Of a DNA stretch of 64,000 nt, positions 1 through 8,317 are shown one piece after another. The notes under the pieces were generated by a model. That model ran no database searches and was not told the origin of the DNA. It saw only the letters and a list, made by a program, of their open reading frames with translations. A program made the position numbers and the translations under genes. How positions within the stretch are numbered: position 1 is the first letter of the stretch; each line of letters begins with the position of its first letter. This DNA is from Halobacteriovorax sp. DA5 (GTDB lineage Bacteria > Bdellovibrionota > Bacteriovoracia > Bacteriovoracales > Bacteriovoracaceae), in the NCBI RefSeq assembly GCF_002903145.1, contig NZ_PPDJ01000003.1:62001-126000 (forward strand). Direction: 5' to 3'.

Positions 1-140
1 TCCTTTTTAGTTAGGTTGTTAGACAAAAAATATTGATGACAAATTTGTAACAACCGATTTTTTGAAAGTCGAGAGGGGTCAAGGGTGGAAGGCCTGAATT
101 TGTACTTAATTAACCGGCTTTTAAGAAAAGGTTAACTGAT

Positions 141-1877
141 TTAATCATTTTCTTTCGATTCTGTGATTTGATAACCGAATTGTTTTACAATATCTTTCGG
201 CGTAAGAATTCCAATGATTCTTTTTTCGTCAAGTCTCGAAACGACCGGTAGACGGGAGATTTGGAACCTTTTAAGTCTGTGAAGGGCAATGTATAAACTT
301 TGATCTGGATATATTTTTATAATCTTTTTTTCGCAACAGTGTTCAATTTTTACATCACCGTTACCTTTAGCAAGTTGTACTTTAAGTTCTGAAGTCGACA
401 TCATTCCTAGAAGTCTTCCATTTTTTAAGACAGGAAAACCTTGAAGGTCTGGATTATATTTTTGAATATCTTTTAGTGTTTCACTTACTGTTAAAGTAGC
501 ACCGTATGTAACGATATCTTTTATCATTGCATCTTCTACATGTAACTGATCAAGCACTTCAAGGTCATCTCGTGTTGGTAAGTGTATACCATCTTGTGCT
601 GAGATTTGTTCGTAGATAGATTCATTTTGTGTCGGTTTTGAAGAGAGCATATAGGCAATAATATTTGCAATCATTAGTGGCAAAATAATATTGTAGTCTC
701 TTGTTAATTCAAACACGATTAAGATAGAAGTAAACGGAGCGCGAATAACTGTAACAAAGAAAGCTCCCATTCCTACTAGTGCATATGCACCCGTGTTCGT
801 TGTAATCTCTGGAAAGAAAACACTTGCTAGTGAACCAATTAAACTTCCTAATGTTGCTCCCATTAAAAGTGTTGGCATGAAAAGACCACCTGAAATTCCT
901 GCCGAATAACAAAGGGAAGTCGCAAGAAACTTCAAACAAAACATTAGAAATAAAACTTTTGGATCGAGTATTAGTGAAAGCAATGTATCTTCTAAAGTTC
1001 CATGTCCACTTCCAATGACACTTGAATGTACCTGAGTCATTAGTGCAATAATGAGAAAAACAATCATCATATAAGTAAGCTTATGACTCTTCATATGTTT
1101 TCGATTGAATTCTCTAAATGCTAAAACCGACTTCATCCAAAGAGGGCCAATAAAAGCACAGCTAATTCCAATTAATAAATAGAAAAGTAGTTCACGATGG
1201 TCGTGCATCTTATAGTAAAGCTGCTCAAACATATGATGTTGGCCAGTTAGCATCTGTCCAGTGATTGAGGCTACAACTGAAGAAATAACAATTGAACCAA
1301 GAACTTTTGCGTTGAGGTCACCAACAACTTCTTCTAATGTAAAAACCACTGCTGATATCGGAGTTGCAAATGCTGCTGCAATACCACCAGCTGCACCAAC
1401 TGCAACAAGGGCCTTCACTCTCTTTTTAGAGATATGAAATGAGTAGCCAAGCCATGAGGCAACACCTGAGGCGATAGTAACTGTTGGACCTTCTCTTCCT
1501 AGAGAGACACCAGAGCCAAGAGCAAGCAGAGTTGTTACTGCTTTTGCAAATGTATCTTTTAAACTGATTCTTCCGTGATCAACGACTAAGGCCGCACGAA
1601 CTTTTGGGATTCCCGAACCTTCAGAGAATGGAAATCTACGAGTCGTTAGCCAACCAGAAATAAAAAGGGCGATTCCACCAAGAATTACGGATTGCCATGT
1701 AAATGTAGTATCTGTTTTAAGGATATGTTGAATCCAGTGAACACCTTTTTGAAGACCAACGGCGATAAGAGCTGATGAAACACCTGTAATGAGCGTAAGG
1801 ACAAAAAATGTTCTCTCTTCTGCAGTCTCATTTTGCAGGAATTTACCTAAAAGTTTTTCATTAAACTTTAGTTTCAT
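141..1877 (-). CDS. CLC-family chloride/proton antiporter with C-terminal CBS pair
   Basis: Inner-membrane anion transporter of the CLC family, 578 residues. The anion-pathway motifs are in order: GSGIP near residue 87, GREGP near 127 (its Glu is the gating glutamate) and a GGLFMP segment near 333. A second Glu pair in FTLEEV near 182 sits where antiporters keep the internal proton glutamate, so H+/Cl- exchange is more likely than a passive channel (inference). Residues from about 450 to the end form two CBS domains, which in this family bind nucleotides and gate transport. It is transcribed divergently from groES. The only good Shine-Dalgarno (AGGAG) lies about 20 bases before the start and can pair with a nearby CTCC, so the start context is unusual. 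Bases 1-140 downstream hold no gene I can support. Confidence 0.93.
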   Translation of the reverse strand: MKLKFNEKLLGKFLQNETAEERTFFVLTLITGVSSALIAVGLQKGVHWIQHILKTDTTFTWQSVILGGIALFISGWLTTRRFPFSEGSGIPKVRAALVVDHGRISLKDTFAKAVTTLLALGSGVSLGREGPTVTIASGVASWLGYSFHISKKRVKALVAVGAAGGIAAAFATPISAVVFTLEEVVGDLNAKVLGSIVISSVVASITGQMLTGQHHMFEQLYYKMHDHRELLFYLLIGISCAFIGPLWMKSVLAFREFNRKHMKSHKLTYMMIVFLIIALMTQVHSSVIGSGHGTLEDTLLSLILDPKVLFLMFCLKFLATSLCYSAGISGGLFMPTLLMGATLGSLIGSLASVFFPEITTNTGAYALVGMGAFFVTVIRAPFTSILIVFELTRDYNIILPLMIANIIAYMLSSKPTQNESIYEQISAQDGIHLPTRDDLEVLDQLHVEDAMIKDIVTYGATLTVSETLKDIQKYNPDLQGFPVLKNGRLLGMMSTSELKVQLAKGNGDVKIEHCCEKKIIKIYPDQSLYIALHRLKRFQISRLPVVSRLDEKRIIGILTPKDIVKQFGYQITESKEND

Positions 1878-2024
1878 ATGCTGTTTATCGGAGCGACTCC
1901 TTATAAAGATAAGTTAACTGACTAATTTTTCGCAATATCTCACAATTTTAACCTTACGGAAAGAGAAATTCTGCCTTGCGCCAATATAAATGTGAAAAAA
2001 TATGATTTTTTCTAGGTGGCAGAC

Positions 2025-2054
2025 CTTGACATGTATCCGTTCACTCCCAATTTA
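2025..2054 (+). promoter_or_regulatory. Heat-shock (RpoH-like) promoter of groESL
   Basis: CTTGAC (2025-2030), 14 bases, then TCCCAATTTA (2045-2054) resembles the sigma-32 pattern CTTGAA-N13/14-CCCCATTT seen at enterobacterial groE. TTGACA inside the -35 lacks a good sigma-70 -10 at 17 bases. No CIRCE inverted repeat is present. Pattern match only. Confidence 0.5.
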
Positions 2055-2104
2055 TGTATAAACAAACGTGAAATAAATAAAAAATGTATTTAACTGGAGG
2101 ATTT

Positions 2105-2392
2105 ATGCAAGTTAAACCATTACAAGATAGAGTTCTAATCAAAAGAATTGAAAACGAAACAAAGACAGCTGGTGGTATCTACATTCCAGATAACAACTCA
2201 GAAAAACCAAGTGAAGGTGAAGTTATTGCTGTTGGGCCAGGATACCGTCTAGACAATGGTTCTGTTGCAGAACTTGCTGTTAAAGAAGGTGATAAGGTTC
2301 TTTTTGGTAAATACGCTGGAAGTGAAGTAAAGCTTGATGGTGTTGAGTATCTAATCATGAAAGAATCAGATATTTTAGGAATTTTAGTTTAA
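2105..2392 (+). CDS. groES: Co-chaperonin GroES (Hsp10)
   Basis: Heptameric lid of the GroEL folding chamber, cytoplasmic. An in-frame ATG also exists at 2084, but a GGAGG Shine-Dalgarno at 2096-2100 lies between the two and serves the ATG at 2105. This gives 95 residues starting [11 protein letters not shown], the normal family length and N-terminus. The mobile loop (KTAGGIYIP region) and the C-terminal ESDILGI strand are intact. groEL follows 31 bases later with its own ribosome site, forming the usual groES-groEL operon. The likely heat-shock-type promoter is at 2025-2054. Confidence 0.97.
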   Translation: MQVKPLQDRVLIKRIENETKTAGGIYIPDNNSEKPSEGEVIAVGPGYRLDNGSVAELAVKEGDKVLFGKYAGSEVKLDGVEYLIMKESDILGILV

Positions 2393-2405
2393 TCAAATTG
2401 ATTAA

Positions 2406-4061
<1,656 letters not shown>

Positions 4062-4153
4062 CCCGCAGCATCTTAGCGAAGCTAAGATTTGATGCGGGGT
4101 AGGCGCCCATCTTTTGGAATGCCTATCTCACCGATTTGCCCCAGCGCGAGGGG
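4062..4153 (+). other. Structured 3' region after groEL (three hairpins)
   Basis: Directly after the groEL stop are three stems. The first is CCCGCA...ATCTTAGC-GAA-GCTAAGAT...TGCGGG (4062-4098), about 14 pairs with a GAA loop. The second is GGTAGGC/GCCTATC (4098-4104 with 4121-4127). The third is CCCC-AGCGCGA-GGGG (4139-4153). A terminator follows at 4172. This is more structure than termination needs. It could be a 3'-UTR-derived small RNA or an mRNA-stabilising element. I do not recognise it as a known RNA family. The rest of the gap (4199-4322) shows nothing clear. Confidence 0.4.
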
Positions 4154-4171
4154 ACTCACTTAAGTAAAAAT

Positions 4172-4198
4172 AAGCCTGCTTTTATGCAGGCTTTTTTT
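4172..4198 (+). terminator. Intrinsic terminator of groESL
   Basis: AAGCCTGC (4172-4179), a short T-rich loop and GCAGGCTT (4186-4193), running into a stretch of seven T (4192-4198). Confidence 0.9.
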
Positions 4199-4322
4199 AT
4201 ATTACTACTTGCTTCTTTGAGAGTGACTAGTTAAAAGCCAACTCTTCAAGGCGCCTATTTTCAAACCCATCCCATTTAAGGACTCTAGTTTTCAATGCTT
4301 TATACCGCTTATCTTAAGTACG

Positions 4323-4349
4323 TAAAGAATTTTCATTGGATTCCGATAT
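4323..4349 (+). promoter_or_regulatory. Sigma-28 (FliA)-type promoter before the lone receiver gene
   Basis: TAAAGAAT (4323-4330), 11 bases, then TCCGATAT (4342-4349), against the flagellar sigma-28 consensus TAAAGTTT-N11-GCCGATAA. The -35 start TAAAG and the core CCGATA are kept. It lies 40 bases before the ATG at 4390 and overlaps the longer reading-frame start at 4336, which argues that the longer start is not used. Confidence 0.55.
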
Positions 4350-4389
4350 AATATTTATTACGAAAGAGTTCACTTTAAGGGGAAAGTTC

Positions 4390-4797
4390 ATGGAGTATTC
4401 AAGTATAAAAGCACTTGTTGTTGATGATCTCGATTATATTAGAAAATCAGTTAAAAGTATTTTGAATGATATTGGAGTAGAGAATATTAATGAAGCTGTT
4501 GATGGTATTTCGGCACTTCGAAAAGTAATCGAAGCCCATGAAAGTGGCTCACCCTATCAAATAGTTTTTTGTGATGTGCATATGCCAAACTGTGATGGAC
4601 TTGATTTTCTCTTCCAACTTAGAGCTGATGAAAGGATGGCCGACTTGCCTGTCGTTATGGTTAGTTCTGAAAATTCGATTGCAATCATTAGAAGAACAAT
4701 TGAATTAGGTGCAAATAATTACTTACTCAAACCTTTTTCCGCAACAGTATTAGAAGATAAAATGAAATCTGTTTTAAAAATAGAAGCGGCCGTTTAA
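4390..4797 (+). CDS. Single-domain CheY-like response regulator
   Basis: A receiver domain with no output domain, 135 residues from the ATG at 4390 (Shine-Dalgarno AAGGGGA). The start at 4336 would lie inside the promoter. It has the acidic pair VVDD near residue 12, phospho-acceptor Asp in FCDVHMP, Ser in MVSSE at the Thr/Ser switch position, and Lys in LLKPF. All residues for phosphorylation are present. Such proteins act at the flagellar motor or as phosphate sinks in chemotaxis. The shared sigma-28-like promoter with the chemotaxis operon at 47 kb supports a motility role (inference). The 3' end overlaps a bidirectional terminator hairpin. It is separated from any kinase gene, so its partner cannot be read from context. 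Confidence 0.9.
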   Translation: MEYSSIKALVVDDLDYIRKSVKSILNDIGVENINEAVDGISALRKVIEAHESGSPYQIVFCDVHMPNCDGLDFLFQLRADERMADLPVVMVSSENSIAIIRRTIELGANNYLLKPFSATVLEDKMKSVLKIEAAV

Positions 4798-4814
4798 GCC
4801 GCTTGAGTTTTTTC
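4784..4814. terminator. Bidirectional terminator between convergent genes
   Basis: AAGCGGC (4784-4790), loop containing the stop codon, GCCGCTT (4798-4804), then TTTTTT at 4808-4813. On the opposite strand the same stem is followed by CTATTTTT, so it can also stop transcription of the minus-strand gene ending at 4815. Confidence 0.8.
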
Positions 4815-5207
4815 TTATTGCTCTTGTTTTCTTAATTCGTAACTGATGTCACTAAAGTTGCGATTCACACAACTTACGAAAGAGTAGCTAACGCCTCTTC
4901 CAATATTCATACAGTGGCTCAGAAACATTCCTAATTCACTTTCAATTCTTCTGAAATTATTGTTTACACAACTTTCAAATGAGAAGCTTAAGTCATCACC
5001 AAAGTTGCTGCAATATTGTAAGAATAGATTTGGTACTTCGAATTCTGCTCGTCTAAAGTTTGAATTAATACAACTTGTGAATGAATAGCTTACTTTGTCT
5101 CCAAAATTAGAACAGTGTGATGGAAAATATGCTTCTTGTTCACTTGATGCACTAACATTTAGAATAGTAAAAAATAAAAATACAATCGTAACTAAAGCTG
5201 ATTTCAT
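4815..5207 (-). CDS. Small exported protein made of three cysteine-pair repeats
   Basis: I do not recognise a family. The 130-residue product starts with a Sec signal peptide (MKSALVTIVFLFF, cleavage near SASS). The mature part is three consecutive repeats of about 31-35 residues following F-x2-(H/Y)-C-x-N-(F/I)-G-x3-S-(Y/F)-S-F-x-S-C-(I/V)-N-x-N-F. Each repeat has exactly two Cys separated by the same spacing, so three internal disulfides in the periplasm or outside the cell are plausible. The repeat is tightly conserved within the protein, which implies selection on the unit. Shine-Dalgarno GGAGG precedes the ATG (minus strand, near 5215). It is monocistronic and convergent with the CheY-like gene. 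Confidence 0.75.
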   Translation of the reverse strand: MKSALVTIVFLFFTILNVSASSEQEAYFPSHCSNFGDKVSYSFTSCINSNFRRAEFEVPNLFLQYCSNFGDDLSFSFESCVNNNFRRIESELGMFLSHCMNIGRGVSYSFVSCVNRNFSDISYELRKQEQ

Positions 5208-5347
5208 AATTCCTCCCTAAGTTATATGAATAATATTATTTTATGCAGCTTTTTAAAGGATGTGCAACCAAAGTGTCTAACGCAATTAGCCTTATACTTT
5301 TTAGGGACAACTCGTTATAATTTTTTAAGTTAATAAAGTGAGGAAAT

Positions 5348-6112
5348 ATGTTTAATAAAGCACAAGAAGTTGAGGAGCAGAAACCTGCTTTTCTTTCAGG
5401 TCAATGGTTTAAAGATGAAGCGCTATCATGGATTAAAATTATTTTAATCGTATTTGGTTTCAGATCTACTTTTGTTGACCACTACCACATTCCAACAGGA
5501 TCACTACTTCCGACAAATGCTATCGGTGATTCAATTGTTGTTAATAAGATGTCTTACGGGTTTAAAGTTCCATTTACGGAGTTCTTTAATCCTATTTATA
5601 TCGGTGGGCAATCGCTCCCTGAACGTGGTGATATTGTTGTTTTCGAATATCCAATTAATCCTTCTATCCTTTTTGTTAAAAGAACAATTGGCTTACCTGG
5701 GGATACGATTGAAGTATATGAAAATGAATTATTTATTAACGGTAAGAAAGTTGAAAAGACTGCGATCGAAGGTGAAAAAGATCAAGAGCTAAGAGGTCTT
5801 TACGATAAAGAGCCTTCTCTTAATCCTGAAGATATGAAGTTCTATTATCAACAAATTGGCGAGAAGAAGTTTACGGTTGGTGAAAACCCAACATTCTTTA
5901 GGCATCTAAATCAAGAAAAGGTTACTGTTCCAGATGGACACGTATTCGTCATGGGTGATAACAGAGATTATTCAAGTGACTCACGTGTTTGGGGATTTGT
6001 TCCTGTAAAGAATATTCGCGGTAAGGCATTCATGGTTTGGATGTCGCTAGTGTACCCTTGGTCAGATAAACCTTTCCACTTTAGACCAAGTCGAATCGGT
6101 ACATCTCTTTAA
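5348..6112 (+). CDS. lepB: Signal peptidase I
   Basis: Membrane protease that removes Sec signal peptides on the periplasmic face, 254 residues. One N-terminal membrane segment (about residues 28-40) is followed by the S26 catalytic domain: Ser52 in HIPTGSLLPT (nucleophile), Lys111 in FVKRTIGLPGD (general base) and the late GDNRDYSSDSR box. Family members usually read PSGSM rather than PTGSL, a mild variation next to the Ser. Shine-Dalgarno GAGGA lies 5 bases before the ATG. It stands alone, followed by the 640-base RNA region. It would process the many exported proteins in this window. Confidence 0.95.
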   Translation: MFNKAQEVEEQKPAFLSGQWFKDEALSWIKIILIVFGFRSTFVDHYHIPTGSLLPTNAIGDSIVVNKMSYGFKVPFTEFFNPIYIGGQSLPERGDIVVFEYPINPSILFVKRTIGLPGDTIEVYENELFINGKKVEKTAIEGEKDQELRGLYDKEPSLNPEDMKFYYQQIGEKKFTVGENPTFFRHLNQEKVTVPDGHVFVMGDNRDYSSDSRVWGFVPVKNIRGKAFMVWMSLVYPWSDKPFHFRPSRIGTSL

Positions 6113-6137
6113 ATTTTCCTGACAATAAATTTGCTAT

Positions 6138-6210
6138 GGGGCCACAAAGGAAAGTACTCTGGTACTAGTTCCTTTTTGGTCCTATGTTAAGTGCTTGTTT
6201 TTGTAGGACC
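6138..6210 (+). other. Mutually exclusive hairpins downstream of lepB
   Basis: Hairpin 1 spans 6139-6182: GG/CC, CCA/TGG and AAAGGAA/TTCCTTT, capped by AGTAC-TCTG-GTACT. Hairpin 2 pairs GGTCCTA (6178-6184) with TAGGACC (6204-6210). Both need the bases at 6178-6182, so only one forms at a time. No T-run follows, so it is not a standard terminator. Further on, TGTGGGGC...GCACACA (6235-6254) is a partial dyad about 85 bases before the sigma-54 start, where an activator could bind (weak inference). Confidence 0.35.
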
Positions 6211-6300
6211 ATTGATTTCTCTATAGTGCGGCCTGTGGGGCATTTTGCACACTTCAATTGTAAAGTTTTTGTAAGTTATTGAATCTATTATTTGTCAATT

Positions 6301-6318
6301 TTGGCACGCTACCTGCTT
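6301..6318 (+). promoter_or_regulatory. Sigma-54 (RpoN) -24/-12 promoter
   Basis: TTGGCACG (6301-6308), four bases, CTGCT (6313-6317). GG at 6303-6304 and GC at 6315-6316 are separated by exactly ten bases, and all of YTGGCACG matches the sigma-54 consensus. Predicted start about 6327-6329. There is no open reading frame just downstream, only the folded RNA. Confidence 0.8.
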
Positions 6319-6444
6319 ATATATAAGTATCCAGAGGCCAGGGGGCCTCCCCAAGATTAGGACGATTTTGGGAATTAGCAATAGGACGTTGCTATGGAAA
6401 CTGAGAGTTACACTTATGAATGTAAGGTCGCTTTCAGGAAAAAT

Positions 6445-6515
6445 GGGCCTAGAGGAAAGGGCAACAGAATTGTAAAAAGCACGAAGCTTAATCAAACCAC
6501 CTCTAGGCCCCTTTT
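6445..6515 (+). terminator. Possible internal terminator of the small RNA
   Basis: An 11-pair stem (6445-6455 with 6500-6510) is followed by CTTTT (6511-6515). The 44-base loop is long for a terminator. It contains two small hairpins, so the element may instead be a three-way junction within the RNA. Confidence 0.4.
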
Positions 6516-6628
6516 AAAAGTTGTTGTTTATTTAGAGTGTCCACGGAAGGACACGAAGAAAACATGGAAGTTATAGATAAGCTTTGGAGACATCCCTCTC
6601 TCCCTATGATTTGACCCAAAGCTTATAG

Positions 6629-6680
6629 AGGCCGAGAGTAACGTGTGTGGTTTTAAGAAAGGAGTGCTCTCGGCCTTTCT
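6629..6680 (+). terminator. Probable 3' end of the small RNA
   Basis: AGGCCGAGAG (6629-6638) pairs with CTCTCGGCCT (6667-6676), followed by TTTCT. A further six-T run lies at 6695-6700. The loop is 28 bases and holds an AAAGGA motif. Confidence 0.45.
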
Positions 6681-6753
6681 ACGTTTTAGGGCAATTTTTT
6701 CCACAATCTTATTCATCTTTAATTAACGTTTGCAATGAACCGATGGGCTCATT

Positions 6754-7197
6754 GTGAGAAAGTCAAACTATGTCATCTATTTACAATTTGAACGAGCCTT
6801 AGGAGAAGAGTTTCTTTATATGTCTCGTGTGTTTTCAGAATTTGGAATGAAACTAGTTCCAATGAAACTTGATGACTTTAAGTCGATTAGAATGAAGGAG
6901 CATCAATTTGTTATTTGTTGTATCCGAGATATTCGTGCACTTTTTAATTATAATAAATTATTAAAGAGATATATGAACTTCATGCTTAGACAGGGAAGTA
7001 TCACACTATTTGAGTATAGTTCATTTGCTATAACTCATGATGATGCCATCTTAAAAACAAAAAAAGTTTTTCAAGAAAGACTACCTGTTAGTATGTTTCG
7101 TATGGCCGATCGTGCGGGACAAGAAATGTTCAGCAAACTTGTGACAAATTCTTCTCGCTGGCCAGGTGGAAGAAGAGCAAAGTTACCTGAGTATTAA
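6754..7197 (+). CDS. Hypothetical protein, 147 aa
   Basis: Not recognised. Starts at a GTG (6754) preceded by GATGGG. The first ATG-initiated alternative would remove the conserved-looking N-terminal strand (NYVIYLQFE). The product is basic and probably cytoplasmic, with no signal peptide or membrane segment. It alternates strands and helices: YVIYLQ, a VICCIRD strand near residue 52, and SITLFEYSSF near 91. This could be an alpha/beta receiver-like fold without the phosphorylation residues, but that is a guess. The tail WPGGRRAKLP is polar. It is followed 16 bases later by the 131-residue gene, so the two are likely co-transcribed, and it lies directly downstream of the sigma-54 RNA. Confidence 0.7.
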   Translation: MRKSNYVIYLQFERALGEEFLYMSRVFSEFGMKLVPMKLDDFKSIRMKEHQFVICCIRDIRALFNYNKLLKRYMNFMLRQGSITLFEYSSFAITHDDAILKTKKVFQERLPVSMFRMADRAGQEMFSKLVTNSSRWPGGRRAKLPEY

Positions 7198-7213
7198 AAG
7201 GGATTGAGAGAGA

Positions 7214-7609
7214 ATGAGAGTTTCAAAGGAAGTAAGTCGCTTACTTATTATTCTTAGACAAGATGCTGCTAGACTTGCAGATAAAATCATTCACCGCGAA
7301 AGAGAGTATTTGCAAATCTTATCGATGAAGCGAACACGCGAACACTTCAATGCCATTTTTAGATCTAATTTTAAAACGATAACAGTTGCGCAGTTAATGC
7401 TTTTATCTGAAGAGCTGATTATCAATCTTGAAGATTTCTATAATACCGTGGATGACCTCCATTGGTACCTCGCGCATACAGAAGATATGCCCGCAACTAT
7501 TGAAGATAAAGTCCATGCTATGGTAAAAATGGTGAAAAACAAGTATGAACAACTAAATCTTTATTTAAATGCGGAGCTTGAGACTCATGAAGAAAGCGCA
7601 ATTGCTTAA
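7214..7609 (+). CDS. Hypothetical helical protein, 131 aa
   Basis: Not recognised. Predominantly alpha-helical and charged (KEVSRLLIILRQDAARLADK, then a helix around residues 50-75 and another near 100-120), cytoplasmic, no cysteines and no signal peptide. Ribosome site GAGAGAG precedes the ATG at 7214. Its end overlaps the probable start (7587) of the exported methyltransferase by 23 bases, which suggests translational coupling. It is the second gene of a small cluster starting at 6754. Helical bundles of this size are often adaptors or regulators, but nothing here fixes a function. Confidence 0.7.
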   Translation: MRVSKEVSRLLIILRQDAARLADKIIHREREYLQILSMKRTREHFNAIFRSNFKTITVAQLMLLSEELIINLEDFYNTVDDLHWYLAHTEDMPATIEDKVHAMVKMVKNKYEQLNLYLNAELETHEESAIA

Positions 7610-8270
7610 ATTCATTATTTTACTATCTTGTTTATTTCAAGACACCTTTGCACGCCAAAGCATATCTGGTTCTCGTTATGAGTTACTAACAGGTCAAAGA
7701 GTTCAAGATAAAGCCTCAAATATCTGGGATAAGAAGTTTGCTCAGCACGACTATATTTATGGGAAGTCTCCTGCAAATTTTTTAGCAAAAAATTATCAGC
7801 ATATACCTCGAGGAGCTACTGTTCTAGATATTGGGATGGGTGAAGGAAGAAATGCGGTCTTTCTTGCTACAAAGGGATATAAAGTAACAGGTGTTGATAT
7901 CAGCTCAGTGGCAATTGATAAATCACTAAGGCTTGCAAGACAAGCTGGTGTTCGTATCAAGACTATTCACAAATCTGTTGATGATTTAAAAATCGCCGCA
8001 GGATCTTTAGATGCGATAATTTGCTTCTATTATGTTGACCGTGAAGTATCTAATAAACTTAAAAAGTGGCTAAAGCCTGGTGGGGTTATTATTTATGAAG
8101 GGTATACAACTGCACATAAGAAGAAATATAAAGAGCAGAGTGTCGATTCATATTTCTTAAAACCTGCAGAACTATTAACGATGTTTAATGATTTTAAAAT
8201 TCTAAAATATGAAGAGCCACAACAAAGCTCCGAGCTAACTCAATCAATAATTGCTAAAAAGCCTGAATAA
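7587..8270 (+). CDS. Class I SAM-dependent methyltransferase with a signal peptide
   Basis: The fold core is clear: motif I VLDIGMGEGRNA near residue 70, the acidic end of strand 2 (VTGVDIS), and a later LKPGGVIIYEGY strand. It resembles TehB-like methyltransferases. The unusual part is the N-terminus. From the ATG at 7587 it reads MKKAQLLKFIILLSCLF..FARQS, a typical Sec signal peptide, followed by about 30 residues before the catalytic domain. The frame also has an ATG at 7569, six codons upstream, which would add charged residues without removing the hydrophobic stretch. Periplasmic location is hard to reconcile with SAM supply, so it may be a membrane-anchored cytoplasmic enzyme or one exported to act elsewhere. 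The substrate is unknown. The start overlaps the previous gene. Confidence 0.8.
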   Translation: MKKAQLLKFIILLSCLFQDTFARQSISGSRYELLTGQRVQDKASNIWDKKFAQHDYIYGKSPANFLAKNYQHIPRGATVLDIGMGEGRNAVFLATKGYKVTGVDISSVAIDKSLRLARQAGVRIKTIHKSVDDLKIAAGSLDAIICFYYVDREVSNKLKKWLKPGGVIIYEGYTTAHKKKYKEQSVDSYFLKPAELLTMFNDFKILKYEEPQQSSELTQSIIAKKPE

Positions 8271-8317
8271 AAGGCATCTCTTTCCCGCAACTATCTAAAA
8301 TAATTAAATATGGCACA

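Larger units (their letters stand above)
6328..6680 (+). ncRNA. Candidate CsrA-sequestering small RNA under sigma-54 control
   Basis: No credible gene lies in 6328-6753, and the predicted transcript folds strongly. Hairpin 1 (GAGGCC-AGGG-GGCCTC, 6334-6349) caps the 5' end. Hairpin 2 (6350-6372, 8 pairs) and hairpin 3 (6376-6394, 6 pairs) have different stems but the same loop TAGGACG. Another hairpin (6537-6554) is GTGTCC-ACGGAA-GGACAC. I count eleven GGA triplets, most in A(N)GGA context. Three long stems with large loops complete it: 6445-6455/6500-6510, 6577-6587/6616-6626 and 6629-6638/6667-6676. CsrB-type RNAs carry repeated CAGGA(U/C/A)G loops that titrate CsrA, and TAGGACG is one base away. 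It may be one RNA of about 350 bases, or end at 6515. Its function is inference. Confidence 0.6.

Noticed and set aside
131..1921. Direct repeats GTTAACTGA flanking the CLC gene (131-139 and 1913-1921)
   Set aside because: Nine AT-rich bases are expected by chance at about this rate. A third copy exists at 46997, and there is no transposase or target-site structure.
4336..4389. Longer N-terminus of the CheY-like protein
   Set aside because: It would begin inside the sigma-28-like promoter, has no ribosome site and adds residues foreign to receivers.
6328..6680. RNase P RNA, tmRNA, 6S RNA, SRP RNA or a c-di-GMP riboswitch for the folded region
   Set aside because: AGAGGAAAGG and GCAACAGA fragments recall RNase P, but the conserved P4 partners are missing. 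There is no tRNA-like end, no SRP GGAA/asymmetric loop context, no long 6S-type rod, and the GEMM-I core is absent.
6394..6716. Open frames of about 60 codons on both strands in the RNA region
   Set aside because: They cross the stems of the predicted RNA, lack ribosome sites and have no protein-like composition.
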